In this document: positions 1 to 8,340 of the stretch, in pieces
Layout of the letters: every line of letters begins with the position of its first letter
How positions within the stretch are numbered: position 1 is the stretch's first letter
NCBI GenBank assembly: GCA_900596015.1
Contig: UVIF01000001.1
Location: 78,512 to 142,511, forward strand
Direction: 5' to 3'
Length of the DNA: 64,000 bases
From: Pseudomonas viridiflava
GTDB taxonomy: Bacteria > Pseudomonadota > Gammaproteobacteria > Pseudomonadales > Pseudomonadaceae
Notes under the pieces: model-generated
Seen by the model: the letters and a program-made list of their open reading frames with translations, nothing else
Database searches by the model: none
Told to the model about the DNA's origin: nothing
Translations under genes and position numbers: made by a program

Positions 1-16
1 AACATTGGGATTTTAC

Positions 17-40
17 AAACGGCTAATTGCAACGCCGTTT
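17..40. promoter_or_regulatory. 7-7 inverted repeat upstream of the dehydrogenase gene
   Basis: AAACGGC and GCCGTTT form a perfect inverted repeat separated by 10 bases, about 90 bases before the start at 130. A TTGCAA/TAGATT pair with a 16-base spacer (27-54) overlaps it, so it could be an operator over a promoter. It could equally be the terminator hairpin of a gene lying left of the window. No regulator can be assigned; the IclR gene at 1152 is only a neighbour. Confidence 0.3.
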
Positions 41-129
41 CATTATGTTAGATTCTGACTTTGCTTCTACCCAGGGCGCACGGCTGGTCGCGACCCGAAC
101 CACTTACCCATAAAAACAAGGTATTCACG

Positions 130-1107
130 ATGCCCCGCACCGTCTTGCTGACCGGTCCTGAACTTGCCCCCGAGGCCATGCGCCTCGCCGCTGCACAGGG
201 CGTCAGAATCATCGCCACCACGCCCTATCTGCCCGAGCCCGAGCTGCTGGCGATCATCGCGGCCGAGCAGCCCGAGGCAATCATCGTCCGCCAGGGTCAA
301 CTGACCCGAGCAATGATCGACGCTGCGCAACCGCTGAAAATCATCGCCAAGCACGGCGTGGGCTATAACACCATCGACATCCAGGCAGCCGCCGAGCGAG
401 GCATTCCAGTCACCATTGCCGCCGGGGCCAACGCGCAGTCGGTGGCCGAACATGCTTTTGCCCTGATGTTCAGCGTCGCGCGGCAGACCGCCCGGCTGGA
501 CGCACGCCTGCGCGCCGGCCACTGGGACAAGTCATCGGCCAACGGCATCGAATTGTTCGGCAAAACCCTGGGGCTGATCGGCCTGGGCGCGATCGGCAGC
601 ATCCTGATGGACCTGGTGGCGCCGCTGCAGATGCGCGTCAGGGTCTACGACCCCTACCTGCGCGAGCTGCCGCTGCGGGCCCATGTCGAGCGCGAAGAAA
701 ACCTCGACAAGCTGTTGGCCGACAGTGATGTGATCAGCCTTCATTGCCCGCTGACCGACAGCAATCACCATTTGATCGGTGCCGCGCAACTGGCGCGCAT
801 GCGCCCGGGCAGTCTGCTGATCAACACTGCGCGCGGCGAGCTGGTGGATACCCAGGCGTTGGTGGAGGCATTGAAACAAGGGCAGATCGCCGGTGCCGGG
901 CTGGACACGTTCAGCCCCGAGCCGCCGCCTGCGGACAGCGCGCTATGGGGCCTGCCGACGCTGGTGGCCACGCCTCACGTCGGTGCCAACACCAGCGAAG
1001 CACGCGACCGGGTGGGCCTGGTGGCGCTGCAACAGATTCTGACTGTCTGGAACGGTGCGCAGCTGGACCCACGCTGCGTGGTCAACCGCCACCTGCTGGG
1101 CCATTGA
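130..1107 (+). CDS. D-isomer-specific 2-hydroxyacid dehydrogenase
   Basis: A 325-residue NAD(P)-dependent dehydrogenase of the phosphoglycerate/glycerate dehydrogenase superfamily, expected to interconvert a 2-hydroxyacid and its 2-keto acid in the cytoplasm. The Rossmann motif GLGAIG lies at residues 151-156. The catalytic Arg is R235 (in NTARGEL), the Glu E264, and the His H283 (in TPHVG). The ATG at 130 is preferred over an in-frame ATG at 61, because the extra 23 residues look unlike the family and residues 1-30 already form the first strand. It converges on an IclR regulator that may or may not control it. The exact substrate (glycerate, phosphonate-type acids, hydroxypyruvate) cannot be read from sequence. 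Confidence 0.85.
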   Translation: MPRTVLLTGPELAPEAMRLAAAQGVRIIATTPYLPEPELLAIIAAEQPEAIIVRQGQLTRAMIDAAQPLKIIAKHGVGYNTIDIQAAAERGIPVTIAAGANAQSVAEHAFALMFSVARQTARLDARLRAGHWDKSSANGIELFGKTLGLIGLGAIGSILMDLVAPLQMRVRVYDPYLRELPLRAHVEREENLDKLLADSDVISLHCPLTDSNHHLIGAAQLARMRPGSLLINTARGELVDTQALVEALKQGQIAGAGLDTFSPEPPPADSALWGLPTLVATPHVGANTSEARDRVGLVALQQILTVWNGAQLDPRCVVNRHLLGH

Positions 1108-1151
1108 CCGTCGTCAGGCGCTGCCGATGACGGGCGGCACTGCGCGGAACG

Positions 1152-1883
1152 CTATTGGGCGGCGGTTGGCTCGCCGCTGGGTGCCTGTTCGTCCGCCGGC
1201 TTGAAACCCAGGCTGCGCATGAGGTCGCGCGCGGTGTCGAAGAGCAGCGCCCAGTGGCTTTCAGCCGCTTCTTCGGTCAGGCGGCTGGCGGGGCCGGAGA
1301 TCACCAGCGCGCCCATCAGCTCGCGCTGCGCGCCATACACCGGCAAGGCAATCGACGCGGCGTGTGGGTCGGTAGCGCCTTTGGAGAAATAGGGTTTGTC
1401 CAGCGACGTACCGATCTGTACCGGCACGCGCAATGCCTGGGCCCCTGCGGCTTCGTCCATCGGGCGCATGTCGCCGGGCTGCAGGTTGAGCCTGAGCCGG
1501 TGCGCCGAGTTCACCCGGAACTGGCACATTCGGTAGGCGCCGTGGCGCACGTAGAACGAGGCGGTCTCGCCGGTTTGTTCAGCCAACAGGTGCAGCCGGG
1601 GCATCACGTGGCGCTCCAGGTCCAGCGCCTCCTGATACACCGCGTTCAGCCGCATGACTTCGCTGGCGAGCTGATAGCGCCCGTCGGCCATGCGGGTGAT
1701 GTAGCCATGGTCTTCCAGCGAAACCATCAGCCGCATGATGGTGCTTTTGATCAATCCGGTACGGTTCACCAACTCGACCAGACTCAGCGCCGTGTCGCCG
1801 ATGGCGAACGCGGAAAGCACCGTGAGCACCCGATCGGCCGAAGCGACTCCATTTACCGCCGGACGCGGGCGCGCTTTTACCAT
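1152..1883 (-). CDS. IclR family transcriptional regulator
   Basis: A 243-residue protein with an N-terminal winged helix-turn-helix (about residues 10-75, including LSLVELVNRTGLIKSTIMR) and a C-terminal IclR effector-binding domain of GAF-like fold (about 90-235). The start at 1883 is chosen because GAGGA lies 8 bases upstream; an upstream in-frame ATG at 1937 has no such site. IclR proteins usually control nearby catabolic genes in response to a small carboxylate. Here the dehydrogenase at 130-1107 is convergent, so the target is not obvious from layout. Confidence 0.85.
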   Translation of the reverse strand: MVKARPRPAVNGVASADRVLTVLSAFAIGDTALSLVELVNRTGLIKSTIMRLMVSLEDHGYITRMADGRYQLASEVMRLNAVYQEALDLERHVMPRLHLLAEQTGETASFYVRHGAYRMCQFRVNSAHRLRLNLQPGDMRPMDEAAGAQALRVPVQIGTSLDKPYFSKGATDPHAASIALPVYGAQRELMGALVISGPASRLTEEAAESHWALLFDTARDLMRSLGFKPADEQAPSGEPTAAQ

Positions 1884-1954
1884 CAGACAATCCTCAGTGG
1901 CGATCCCCCCGACCAAGCTGGCGGGGCTGCGCGTCATTATCCGACAACCACCGT

Positions 1955-2770
1955 ATGGCCGCTACAACTGAGCGCTGCGCATTTCGCCGCATCGGCGCCC
2001 ATTAAGACTGCGAAATCGTCCTGCGCGCCCCCCAGATCCACGCAACCCACTTCACCGTGCATGTGCACCGGCGCTTCCTAGCGATCGAGGCCACCGGCGG
2101 TGACATCATGGTTGGCAACGTGCGCGTTGCCCAAGGCCACGGCTACCGCTGCAGCCTGCCGGTGCAACTGAGCGTTGGCCAGACCTCCCTGCGCCTGGCG
2201 CATCCGCCCCGCAGCGAACCACCGCGCCGGCCGGGAACCGTTCGCTGGACGGTGCTCGCCGTGGAGTGCCTGCTGATCGTCGCAGGCTACCTGTGGCGGC
2301 CATGGACCGATGCCCCGCCAGCGCTGGCTGCCGAGCGCAATGTCCCGACTGCCGATGCCCTGCCTGCAATCGCCGGCGCACAGCCTCGGGCACTGGCGGC
2401 GCTGCGCGATCGCCTGGATCAAGCGAGCCTGCAACCGTTGTCCGTCGACGCCCAGAGCAACACGCTGCGGGTCGGTGGCCTGGTCGACAGTGATCAGCGC
2501 ACCCGCTGGATCAAGGTACAGAGCTGGCATGACCTTACCTGGGGCAATGCGCCGGTGCTGCGCAACCATGTTTTGCCGGCGCCGCCGCTGGTTCCGCCGC
2601 GGGTGCATTTCCGAGCGGCCTGGCTGGGCCCGCAGCCCTACGTGGTGGGCGAGCGCGGCGAGCAGCTCCACCCCGGTGCGGCGCTGGCCGATGGCTGGGT
2701 CCTGCTGCGTATCGAAAACGATCGGCTGATTCTTGCCCGCCAGGGCAAGGAATTCGAGCTGACCCTATGA
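1955..2770 (+). pseudogene. Remnant of a type III secretion inner-membrane ring protein (SctD/YscD/HrpQ-like)
   Basis: The reading frame is open from about 1955 to 2770 except for one in-frame TAA at 2003-2005. The residues on either side, FRRIGAH and DCEIVLRAP, read continuously as the conserved RIGxxxxCDIVL segment of the cytoplasmic FHA-like domain of SctD proteins. A transmembrane segment follows (near 2240-2300, WTVLAVECLLIVAGYLW), then a periplasmic part with a ring-building-like stretch (LRVGGLVDSDQ) and the C-terminal beta segment. The region before RIG is shortened and no ribosome site is visible. A GTG at 2057 could in principle start a shorter protein. No other secretion gene lies nearby, so this reads as a decayed leftover of a lost T3SS locus. 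The family call is from memory of the fold and motifs, not from alignment. Confidence 0.55.
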
Positions 2771-2802
2771 ACGTTCGGGTCAAGCGGGAGCGACCGGCTT
2801 GA
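2767..2802 (+). pseudogene. Short overlapping stub after the sctD-like remnant
   Basis: An ATG overlaps the TGA of the sctD-like frame (ATGA), as in tightly coupled operons, but the frame stops after 11 codons. It is followed by another open stretch from a TTG at about 2800 to a stop near 2889. This is probably the start of the next gene of a former secretion operon, now eroded. Nothing identifies the product. Confidence 0.25.
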
Positions 2803-2916
2803 AAGTCGAGGCGCGCAACGGGCCAGAGTCTACGGCCTACAAAGGCGACGGCGAAAACCTCGACACCCGCCTGAACCGCGTAGGCTGATCGCGCACCGAC
2901 CGCCCCTGCGCAAACC

Positions 2917-3004
2917 GTAGGAGCGGTCATCGGCCGCGAAAGCCGTTATGCGGTATGCCTGATACACCGCAGCGTCCCCTTCGCGGCCACGGACCGCTCC
3001 CACA
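2917..3004. repeat. REP-type inverted pair (Pseudomonas intergenic repeat)
   Basis: Two arms of about 28 bases (2917-2944 and 2977-3004), GTAGGAGCGGTC...GGCCGCGAA and its near complement, enclose a 32-base loop. This is the familiar Pseudomonas REP layout (TGTGGGAGCGG...CGCGAA) found hundreds of times in putida-group chromosomes. The rest of the 2771-3077 gap holds only the stub described above. Confidence 0.7.
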
Positions 3005-3077
3005 TTTGATCGCGATCCGTGAGCGGGGTGCTCTTTTGTTGTTGTCTGGGTAACGAACGACGATGCTGCGGTGCCGC

Positions 3078-4013
3078 TCAGCCAAGTCCTGGCGGCAGCG
3101 GATGAAGGTCTGCGTTGCGCCCCGCCTTCGCCACCTGCCCCGGCATTTCATGCCCCAGCAGCGCTGGCAAGGTGCGGGAAAGGTCGAGCAGACGGGGCAG
3201 ATCGATGCCGGTGGGAATGCCCATCTCCTCACACAGGTTCACCAGGTCTTCGGTGCAGATGTTGCCCGACGCACCCGGCGCGAACGGGCATCCGCCCAAA
3301 CCACCGAGCGACGCATCGAAGCGCCGCGCACCGGCTTCGTAGGCGGCCAGGACGTTGCTCAATCCCAGCCCGCGGGTATTGTGGAAATGCAGGGTCAGCG
3401 CTTCGGCGGGCAACTGTTCCAGCACCCGCCGGACCAATGCGTAGACCTGGCGCGGGTTGGCCATGCCCGTGGTGTCGGCCAGGGTCACGCCCTGCATGCC
3501 GAGCTGCTGGTAAGCATCGACCAGGTCCATCACCACGCGTTCATCGATGGCGCCTTCGAACGGGCAGCCGAAGGTCGTGGCGATGGTGCCATTAAGGCTG
3601 GCCGACGTACCGCGGGCCAGCTTGAGCACTTCGGTGAAGCCTGCCAGGGATTGTTCACGGGTCATGCGCATGTTGGCGCGGTTGTGGCTCTGGCTGGCCG
3701 ACAACACCAGGTTGAGTTCATCCGCCCTGGCGGCGAGCGCGCGCTGCGCCCCCTTGAGATTGGGAATCAGCGCCACGTAGGTCACACCCGGCTGGCGGGC
3801 GATGCCATGGAACACCTGTTCGCCATCGCGCAGGGCTGGAATGGCCTTGGGCGAAACGAAGGAACCGGCCTCGATACGGCTGAAGCCCGCCAGGGAAAGC
3901 TGGTCGATCAAGGCAATCTTGTCTGCAGTGGCAACCCAGATCGGCTCGATCTGCAGACCATCACGGGGCGCCACTTCCTGAACGATGAGACGTTGCGAGT
4001 AGTCGTTGATCAT
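3078..4013 (-). CDS. Hydroxymethylglutaryl-CoA lyase family protein
   Basis: A 311-residue DRE-TIM metallolyase. The N-terminal APRDGLQ motif, the metal-binding HFHNTRG segment and the C-terminal signature GLGGCPFAPGASGN with its catalytic Cys are all present, as in HMG-CoA lyase, which splits HMG-CoA into acetyl-CoA and acetoacetate. It starts inside the stop of the upstream CoA-transferase gene (ATGA, 4-base overlap), so the two are translationally coupled. In Pseudomonas, such HMGL-like proteins paired with a family III CoA-transferase often act on an alternative branched acyl-CoA, for example citramalyl- or itaconate-type CoA chemistry. The true substrate is open. Confidence 0.85.
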   Translation of the reverse strand: MINDYSQRLIVQEVAPRDGLQIEPIWVATADKIALIDQLSLAGFSRIEAGSFVSPKAIPALRDGEQVFHGIARQPGVTYVALIPNLKGAQRALAARADELNLVLSASQSHNRANMRMTREQSLAGFTEVLKLARGTSASLNGTIATTFGCPFEGAIDERVVMDLVDAYQQLGMQGVTLADTTGMANPRQVYALVRRVLEQLPAEALTLHFHNTRGLGLSNVLAAYEAGARRFDASLGGLGGCPFAPGASGNICTEDLVNLCEEMGIPTGIDLPRLLDLSRTLPALLGHEMPGQVAKAGRNADLHPLPPGLG

Positions 4014-5200
4014 TGCACGATCCCCTCATCCTTCAGGCGCTGGATAGCGCTGTCGCTCAGGCCCAGCTCGGTCAGCACGGCCTGGGTGTGCTGCCCCAGG
4101 CTCGGCCCCTGCCAATTGACCACACCCGGCGTAGCGGAGAGCTTGGGCACGATGCCGGGCATTTTCGTTGCCACGCCACCGGGCAGCTGCGCATCGAGAA
4201 TCATGCCGCGAGCCTGATAGTGCGGGTCGGCGACGATATCGGCGACCGAGTAGATACGCCCGGCAGGCACCTCGGCGTTTTCCAGTGCCTGCAACACATC
4301 CCCGATGGGGCGCTGGGCGCTCCAGGCGCTGATGGCGCCATCGAGCAGGTCGCTCTGCGCAGCTCGGCCATCGTTGTGAGCGAACGCCGGGTCTTCGCCC
4401 AGATCGGCTCGTCCGATGGCGTTCATCAGGCGCTTGAAAATGGGGTCGCTGTTGCCCGCGATCACCACATAACCGCCATCGGCAGTGGGGTAGGTATTGG
4501 ACGGAGCGATACCGGGCAAAGCGCCGCCGCTGCGCTCGCGCACATGACCGAGCATGGCGTACTCGGGCACCAGGCTTTCCATCACGTTGAAGACGCTTTC
4601 GGCCAGTGAGACATCGACCACCTGACCGTCACCCTGACCGGTCTTGACCCGCAGCAACGACATCAGCGCGCCCATCACCGCATGCATGGATGCCAGCGAA
4701 TCACCCAGGCTGACCCCCACCCGTGCCGGCGGTGAGTCCGGGTGGCCGGTGGTGTAGCGAATGCCGCCCATGGCCTCACCGATCGCGCCGAAGCCAGGGC
4801 GGTCGCGATAAGGGCCGGACTGGCCATAGCCGGAGATGCGCACAAGCGTCAGCTTGGGGTTCAGCGCATGCAAGACGTCCCAGCCCAGGCCGAGTTTCTC
4901 CAAGGTGCCGGGACGCAGGTTCTCGATCAGTATGTCGGCGCTTTCGGCCAGTTGCTTGACGATCTCGATGCCTTCGGCGGACTTGAGGTTCAGCGCCAGA
5001 GATTTCTTGTTGCGCGATTGCAGGTACCACCACAACGAAGTGCCTTCGTGGAGTTTTCGCCACTTGCGAAGGGGGTCGCCCTGCCCCAGGGTTTCGATCT
5101 TGATCACCTCGGCACCGAACTCGCCCATCATGCGCGCAGCGAACGGCGCAGCGATGAGGGTTCCGATCTCGATGACACGGATTCCGCTTAGAGCAGTCAT
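4010..5200 (-). CDS. CaiB/BaiF family III CoA-transferase
   Basis: A 396-residue protein matching formyl-CoA transferase/CaiB length and layout. The catalytic aspartate is visible as D167 in SLGDSLAS, at the position of D169 in the characterised enzymes. N-terminal GIRVIEIGTLIAAPFAARMMGEFGAEVIKIE-type sequence is diagnostic (positions 5-35). The ATG at 5200 follows GAGG; an upstream ATG at 5257 lacks a site. The enzyme moves CoA between carboxylic acids through a glutamyl/aspartyl-CoA anhydride. With the overlapping HMGL-like lyase it forms a two-step module: activate an acid as its CoA ester, then cleave it. Confidence 0.88.
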   Translation of the reverse strand: MTALSGIRVIEIGTLIAAPFAARMMGEFGAEVIKIETLGQGDPLRKWRKLHEGTSLWWYLQSRNKKSLALNLKSAEGIEIVKQLAESADILIENLRPGTLEKLGLGWDVLHALNPKLTLVRISGYGQSGPYRDRPGFGAIGEAMGGIRYTTGHPDSPPARVGVSLGDSLASMHAVMGALMSLLRVKTGQGDGQVVDVSLAESVFNVMESLVPEYAMLGHVRERSGGALPGIAPSNTYPTADGGYVVIAGNSDPIFKRLMNAIGRADLGEDPAFAHNDGRAAQSDLLDGAISAWSAQRPIGDVLQALENAEVPAGRIYSVADIVADPHYQARGMILDAQLPGGVATKMPGIVPKLSATPGVVNWQGPSLGQHTQAVLTELGLSDSAIQRLKDEGIVQ

Positions 5201-5267
5201 GGGGCAGCCTCGATGTCTGTTGGAAAAGGATGATCTGCGATGCGGCGCAGGGGACATGGTGCGCCAC

Positions 5268-7127
5268 TCAGTCCTGATTGACGCCCTCGGTCAGTTGCTG
5301 GTCCTCGCCGAGGAAACCGCCGCTCTGATGCTGCCAGAGCCGTGCATAGATACCGTTTTTCGCCAGCAGCTGGGCATGGGTGCCCTGTTCGAGAATGCGC
5401 CCCTGGTCCATGACGATGAGCCGGTCCATTGCGGCGATGGTCGACAGGCGGTGGGCAATGGCGATCACGGTCTTGCCCTGCATCATGTGATCGAGGCTTT
5501 CCTGGATGGCCACTTCGACTTCCGAGTCCAGCGCGCTGGTGGCCTCGTCGAGCAACAGGATCGGCGCGTTCTTGAGCATCACCCGTGCAATCGCCACGCG
5601 TTGGCGCTGGCCGCCGGACAGTTTGATGCCTCGCTCGCCTACCAAGGTGTCGTAGCCACTGTGGCCCTGGCGGTCGCTCAACTGGCCGATGAACTCATCG
5701 GCCTGGGCGCTGGCGGCCGCACTGCGCACTTGTTCATCGGTGGCATCGGGACGGCCATAGGCAATGTTGTCGCGAATGGAGCGGTGCAGCAGCGAGGTGT
5801 CCTGGGTCACCATGCCGATCGCGCTGCGCAGGCTGTCCTGGGTCACATGGGCGATGTTCTGCCCATCGATGCGGATCTCGCCGCTGTCGACGTCGTAGAA
5901 ACGCAGCAGCAGGTTGATCAGGGTCGATTTGCCCGCACCCGAGCGCCCGACCAGGCCGATCTTCTCGCCCGGGCGGATGTCCAGGCTCAAACCGTCGAGC
6001 ACCTGGCGTTCGCCGTTATAGTTGAAGCTCACGTTGTCGAACGTCACTGCCCCGCCCGAAGTCGTCAGCGCGCCTGCGTCGGGCGCGTCCTGCACCTTCG
6101 CCCCGCGGGTCAGCGTGCCCATGCCATCCTGCAGCGTGCCGATGTTCTCGAACAACGAGGTCATCTGCCACATGATCCAGTGCGACATGCCGTTGATACG
6201 CAGCGCCATGGCGGTGATCGCCGCGACGGCGCCGGTCCCGATCTCGCCCAGATGCCAAAGCCAAAGCGCGTAGCCACCGGCCGCGATCAGCAGGCCGACC
6301 ACCAGTGCCTGGTTGACGATCTCGAACTGGCTGACCAGACGCATCTGGCGGAAGCCGGTGTTCTTGAAGTCTTCCATGGCCGCGCGGGCGAAGTGCGCCT
6401 CGCGGTTGGAGTGGGAGAACAGCTTGACCGTGGCGATGTTGGTATAGGCATCGGAGATGCGTCCGGTCATCGACGAACGCGCGTGGGCCTGTTCTTGCCC
6501 GACCTTGCCCAGGCGCGGCACGAAATACAGCATGGCCAGGCCGAACAGCACCAGCCAGGCCACGAACGGCAGCATCAGCTTCGGCGCAAAGCCACCAGCC
6601 AGGGCGATGATGGCGATGAAATACACGCCGATACCCGGCAGAATCTCGATCAAGGTGAACAGCACGTCACGCACGGCCAGGGCGGTCTGCATCACCTTGG
6701 TGGTGACCCGGCCGGAAAACTCGTCGGAGAAGAACGACAGGCTTTGCCGCAGCATCAGCCGGTGGAAGTCCCAACGCAGCCTGAGCGGCAGGTTGATCGC
6801 CAGAATCTGGTGCTGGACCATGGTGCGCAAGGCGACCAAGGCGATGCTGCCCACCATCACCAGGCCCATGCCCCACAACACGCGGCTTTCCTGGGCGGCG
6901 GCATCGCCGCCCTGCTGCCAGGTGGTGAGCAGGTCGACGACCTGGCCCAGAAAGGAAAACAGCCAGGCTTCATAGACCGACACCGCAGCGCTGAGCACCG
7001 CAAATGCCAGGATATAGCCGCGCGCACCGCGCGTGCAGGCCCAGAGAAAACGGGCCAGGCCATCGGGTGGCGGTGGTACTTCATCGGGTGGGAAAGGGTC
7101 GAGCCTTCGTTCGAATGCACGAAGCAT
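5268..7127 (-). CDS. ABC exporter, fused permease and ATPase (MsbA/MDR-like)
   Basis: A 619-residue half-transporter. The N-terminal membrane domain (about residues 25-330) has six predicted helices. The ATPase domain (about 365-605) has Walker A GRSGAGKST, signature LSGGQRQR, Walker B ILLLDEATSALD and H-loop IAHRLST, all intact. It should homodimerise in the inner membrane and export a hydrophobic substrate. The start at 7127 has GGAG 6-8 bases upstream; in-frame ATGs at 7139 and 7226 are less well placed. It lies downstream of no obvious partner, and its gap to azlD is about 120 bases. The substrate is not predictable. Confidence 0.85.
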   Translation of the reverse strand: MLRAFERRLDPFPPDEVPPPPDGLARFLWACTRGARGYILAFAVLSAAVSVYEAWLFSFLGQVVDLLTTWQQGGDAAAQESRVLWGMGLVMVGSIALVALRTMVQHQILAINLPLRLRWDFHRLMLRQSLSFFSDEFSGRVTTKVMQTALAVRDVLFTLIEILPGIGVYFIAIIALAGGFAPKLMLPFVAWLVLFGLAMLYFVPRLGKVGQEQAHARSSMTGRISDAYTNIATVKLFSHSNREAHFARAAMEDFKNTGFRQMRLVSQFEIVNQALVVGLLIAAGGYALWLWHLGEIGTGAVAAITAMALRINGMSHWIMWQMTSLFENIGTLQDGMGTLTRGAKVQDAPDAGALTTSGGAVTFDNVSFNYNGERQVLDGLSLDIRPGEKIGLVGRSGAGKSTLINLLLRFYDVDSGEIRIDGQNIAHVTQDSLRSAIGMVTQDTSLLHRSIRDNIAYGRPDATDEQVRSAAASAQADEFIGQLSDRQGHSGYDTLVGERGIKLSGGQRQRVAIARVMLKNAPILLLDEATSALDSEVEVAIQESLDHMMQGKTVIAIAHRLSTIAAMDRLIVMDQGRILEQGTHAQLLAKNGIYARLWQHQSGGFLGEDQQLTEGVNQD

Positions 7128-7247
7128 GGGGGTCTCCATCGGAATCAAGTGGCGCAGATTCTGCCACTTAATGGCGCACTCGTGGGTCGCGATGGGCGGC
7201 TTTGCGAAGAACGGTGCATTCGGCAAGCGCGCGCGGCGTGCAATCCA

Positions 7248-7574
7248 CTAGCTCGCCAGGGCCTTCAATCCCCAGAGCACGGCCATTCCGACCGCCAGGG
7301 TCAGCACCGTGCTCTTGAACTTCCAGGCCACCACCGCGGCGGCGATCGCCGCCGGAATCTGCGGATTGTCCAGCACCGGTGCACCCTGTCCGTTGGGGTA
7401 GATCACCGCCGGCAGCACCAGCGCGGCGAGGACGCTGGCCGGCACGTAGCGCAAGGCGCGACTGAGCAGCTCGGGCATGCGCCAGCGGCCGTGCAGCTCG
7501 ACGAAGCACAGACGCATGGCAAAGGTCCCCACGCCCACGGCAACGAACAGCGCCCACAGGCCCCAGTCGCTCAT
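7248..7574 (-). CDS. azlD: AzlD family branched-chain amino acid transport subunit
   Basis: A 108-residue membrane protein with about four hydrophobic helices. It overlaps the stop of the upstream azlC by 4 bases (ATGA), the normal arrangement of this two-component exporter of branched-chain amino acids and their analogues. Family recognition rests on size, overlap and the sequence around residues 30-60 (RALRYVPASVLAALVLPAV). Confidence 0.85.
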   Translation of the reverse strand: MSDWGLWALFVAVGVGTFAMRLCFVELHGRWRMPELLSRALRYVPASVLAALVLPAVIYPNGQGAPVLDNPQIPAAIAAAVVAWKFKSTVLTLAVGMAVLWGLKALAS

Positions 7575-8308
7575 GAGGCTCGCTCCTCAGGCTCGGCGCC
7601 AGCGCGCAAGGCGACCCGGTCGCGCCAGGTTTCGATGGCGAGGCCCGCAGCGATGCCACCCACCGCAGCGATGACCAGTCCAAGGTTGTAAGGCAGGTTC
7701 ACCGCCAGCACGGCGAGCGCCCCGCCTACCAAGGCCGCGCCCAAGGTCGCCGGGCTGCGGATGCCAGGCACCAGCAGCGCCAGGAAGGACAAGGGTATGG
7801 CGAAGCTCAATGACCAGCTCTGCGGGATGCTCGCCCCCAGGTACACGCCTGCCAGTACCGACACCTGCCACGCCAGCCACATGCCCACTGCGGTACCAGC
7901 GTAGTAATGGTGAGCATGGCGGCCCAGCTCGCCGCTGTCGAACTTCAGCGTGCACAGCGCGTAGGCCTGGTCCGACAGCAAATAGCACAGCGGCCAGGTC
8001 CAGCGGCGTGGCAAACCGTGAAAATGCGGCGCCAGCGACGCGCTGTACATGATGAAGCGCAGGTTGATGATCAGTGCCGTAGCGACGATCGCCACGGGCA
8101 GGACACCGACATGGAGCAGCTGCAAGGCGACCATCTGCGCTGAACCCGAGTAGAAGAGCAACGTCATGCCGATACTGGTGCCCGGCGACAGACCCAGCTC
8201 GACCGCCATCACCCCAGTGACCAGGCCGAACGGAATCACCCCAGGGGTCAACGGCAGCAGTGCACGGATGCCCTGGAGGAACGCTTGGCTTGCACTCGGG
8301 AAAGGCAT
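7571..8308 (-). CDS. azlC: AzlC family branched-chain amino acid exporter
   Basis: A 245-residue integral membrane protein with the AzlC segments G(I/V)xPFGLVTG near residue 25 and FYSGSAQMVALQLL near 50-65. It partners AzlD, encoded by the next, 4-base-overlapping gene. The pair exports branched-chain amino acids in Bacillus and Corynebacterium relatives. No Lrp- or AzlB-like regulator lies alongside. Confidence 0.87.
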   Translation of the reverse strand: MPFPSASQAFLQGIRALLPLTPGVIPFGLVTGVMAVELGLSPGTSIGMTLLFYSGSAQMVALQLLHVGVLPVAIVATALIINLRFIMYSASLAPHFHGLPRRWTWPLCYLLSDQAYALCTLKFDSGELGRHAHHYYAGTAVGMWLAWQVSVLAGVYLGASIPQSWSLSFAIPLSFLALLVPGIRSPATLGAALVGGALAVLAVNLPYNLGLVIAAVGGIAAGLAIETWRDRVALRAGAEPEERAS

Positions 8309-8340
8309 TCAGGTTCCTCGGCTGGGTATGATCTCTGGCC

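Noticed and set aside
1108..1133. Hairpin after the hydroxyacid dehydrogenase as a terminator
   Set aside because: CCGTCGTC/GATGACGG pairs at 7 of 8 positions, but no T-run follows on either strand.
4836..7691. Very long open frame on the plus strand opposite the ABC exporter and CoA-transferase genes
   Set aside because: It is antisense to well-identified genes with complete motifs, and its composition (His, Gln and Arg rich) is that of a GC-rich mirror frame.
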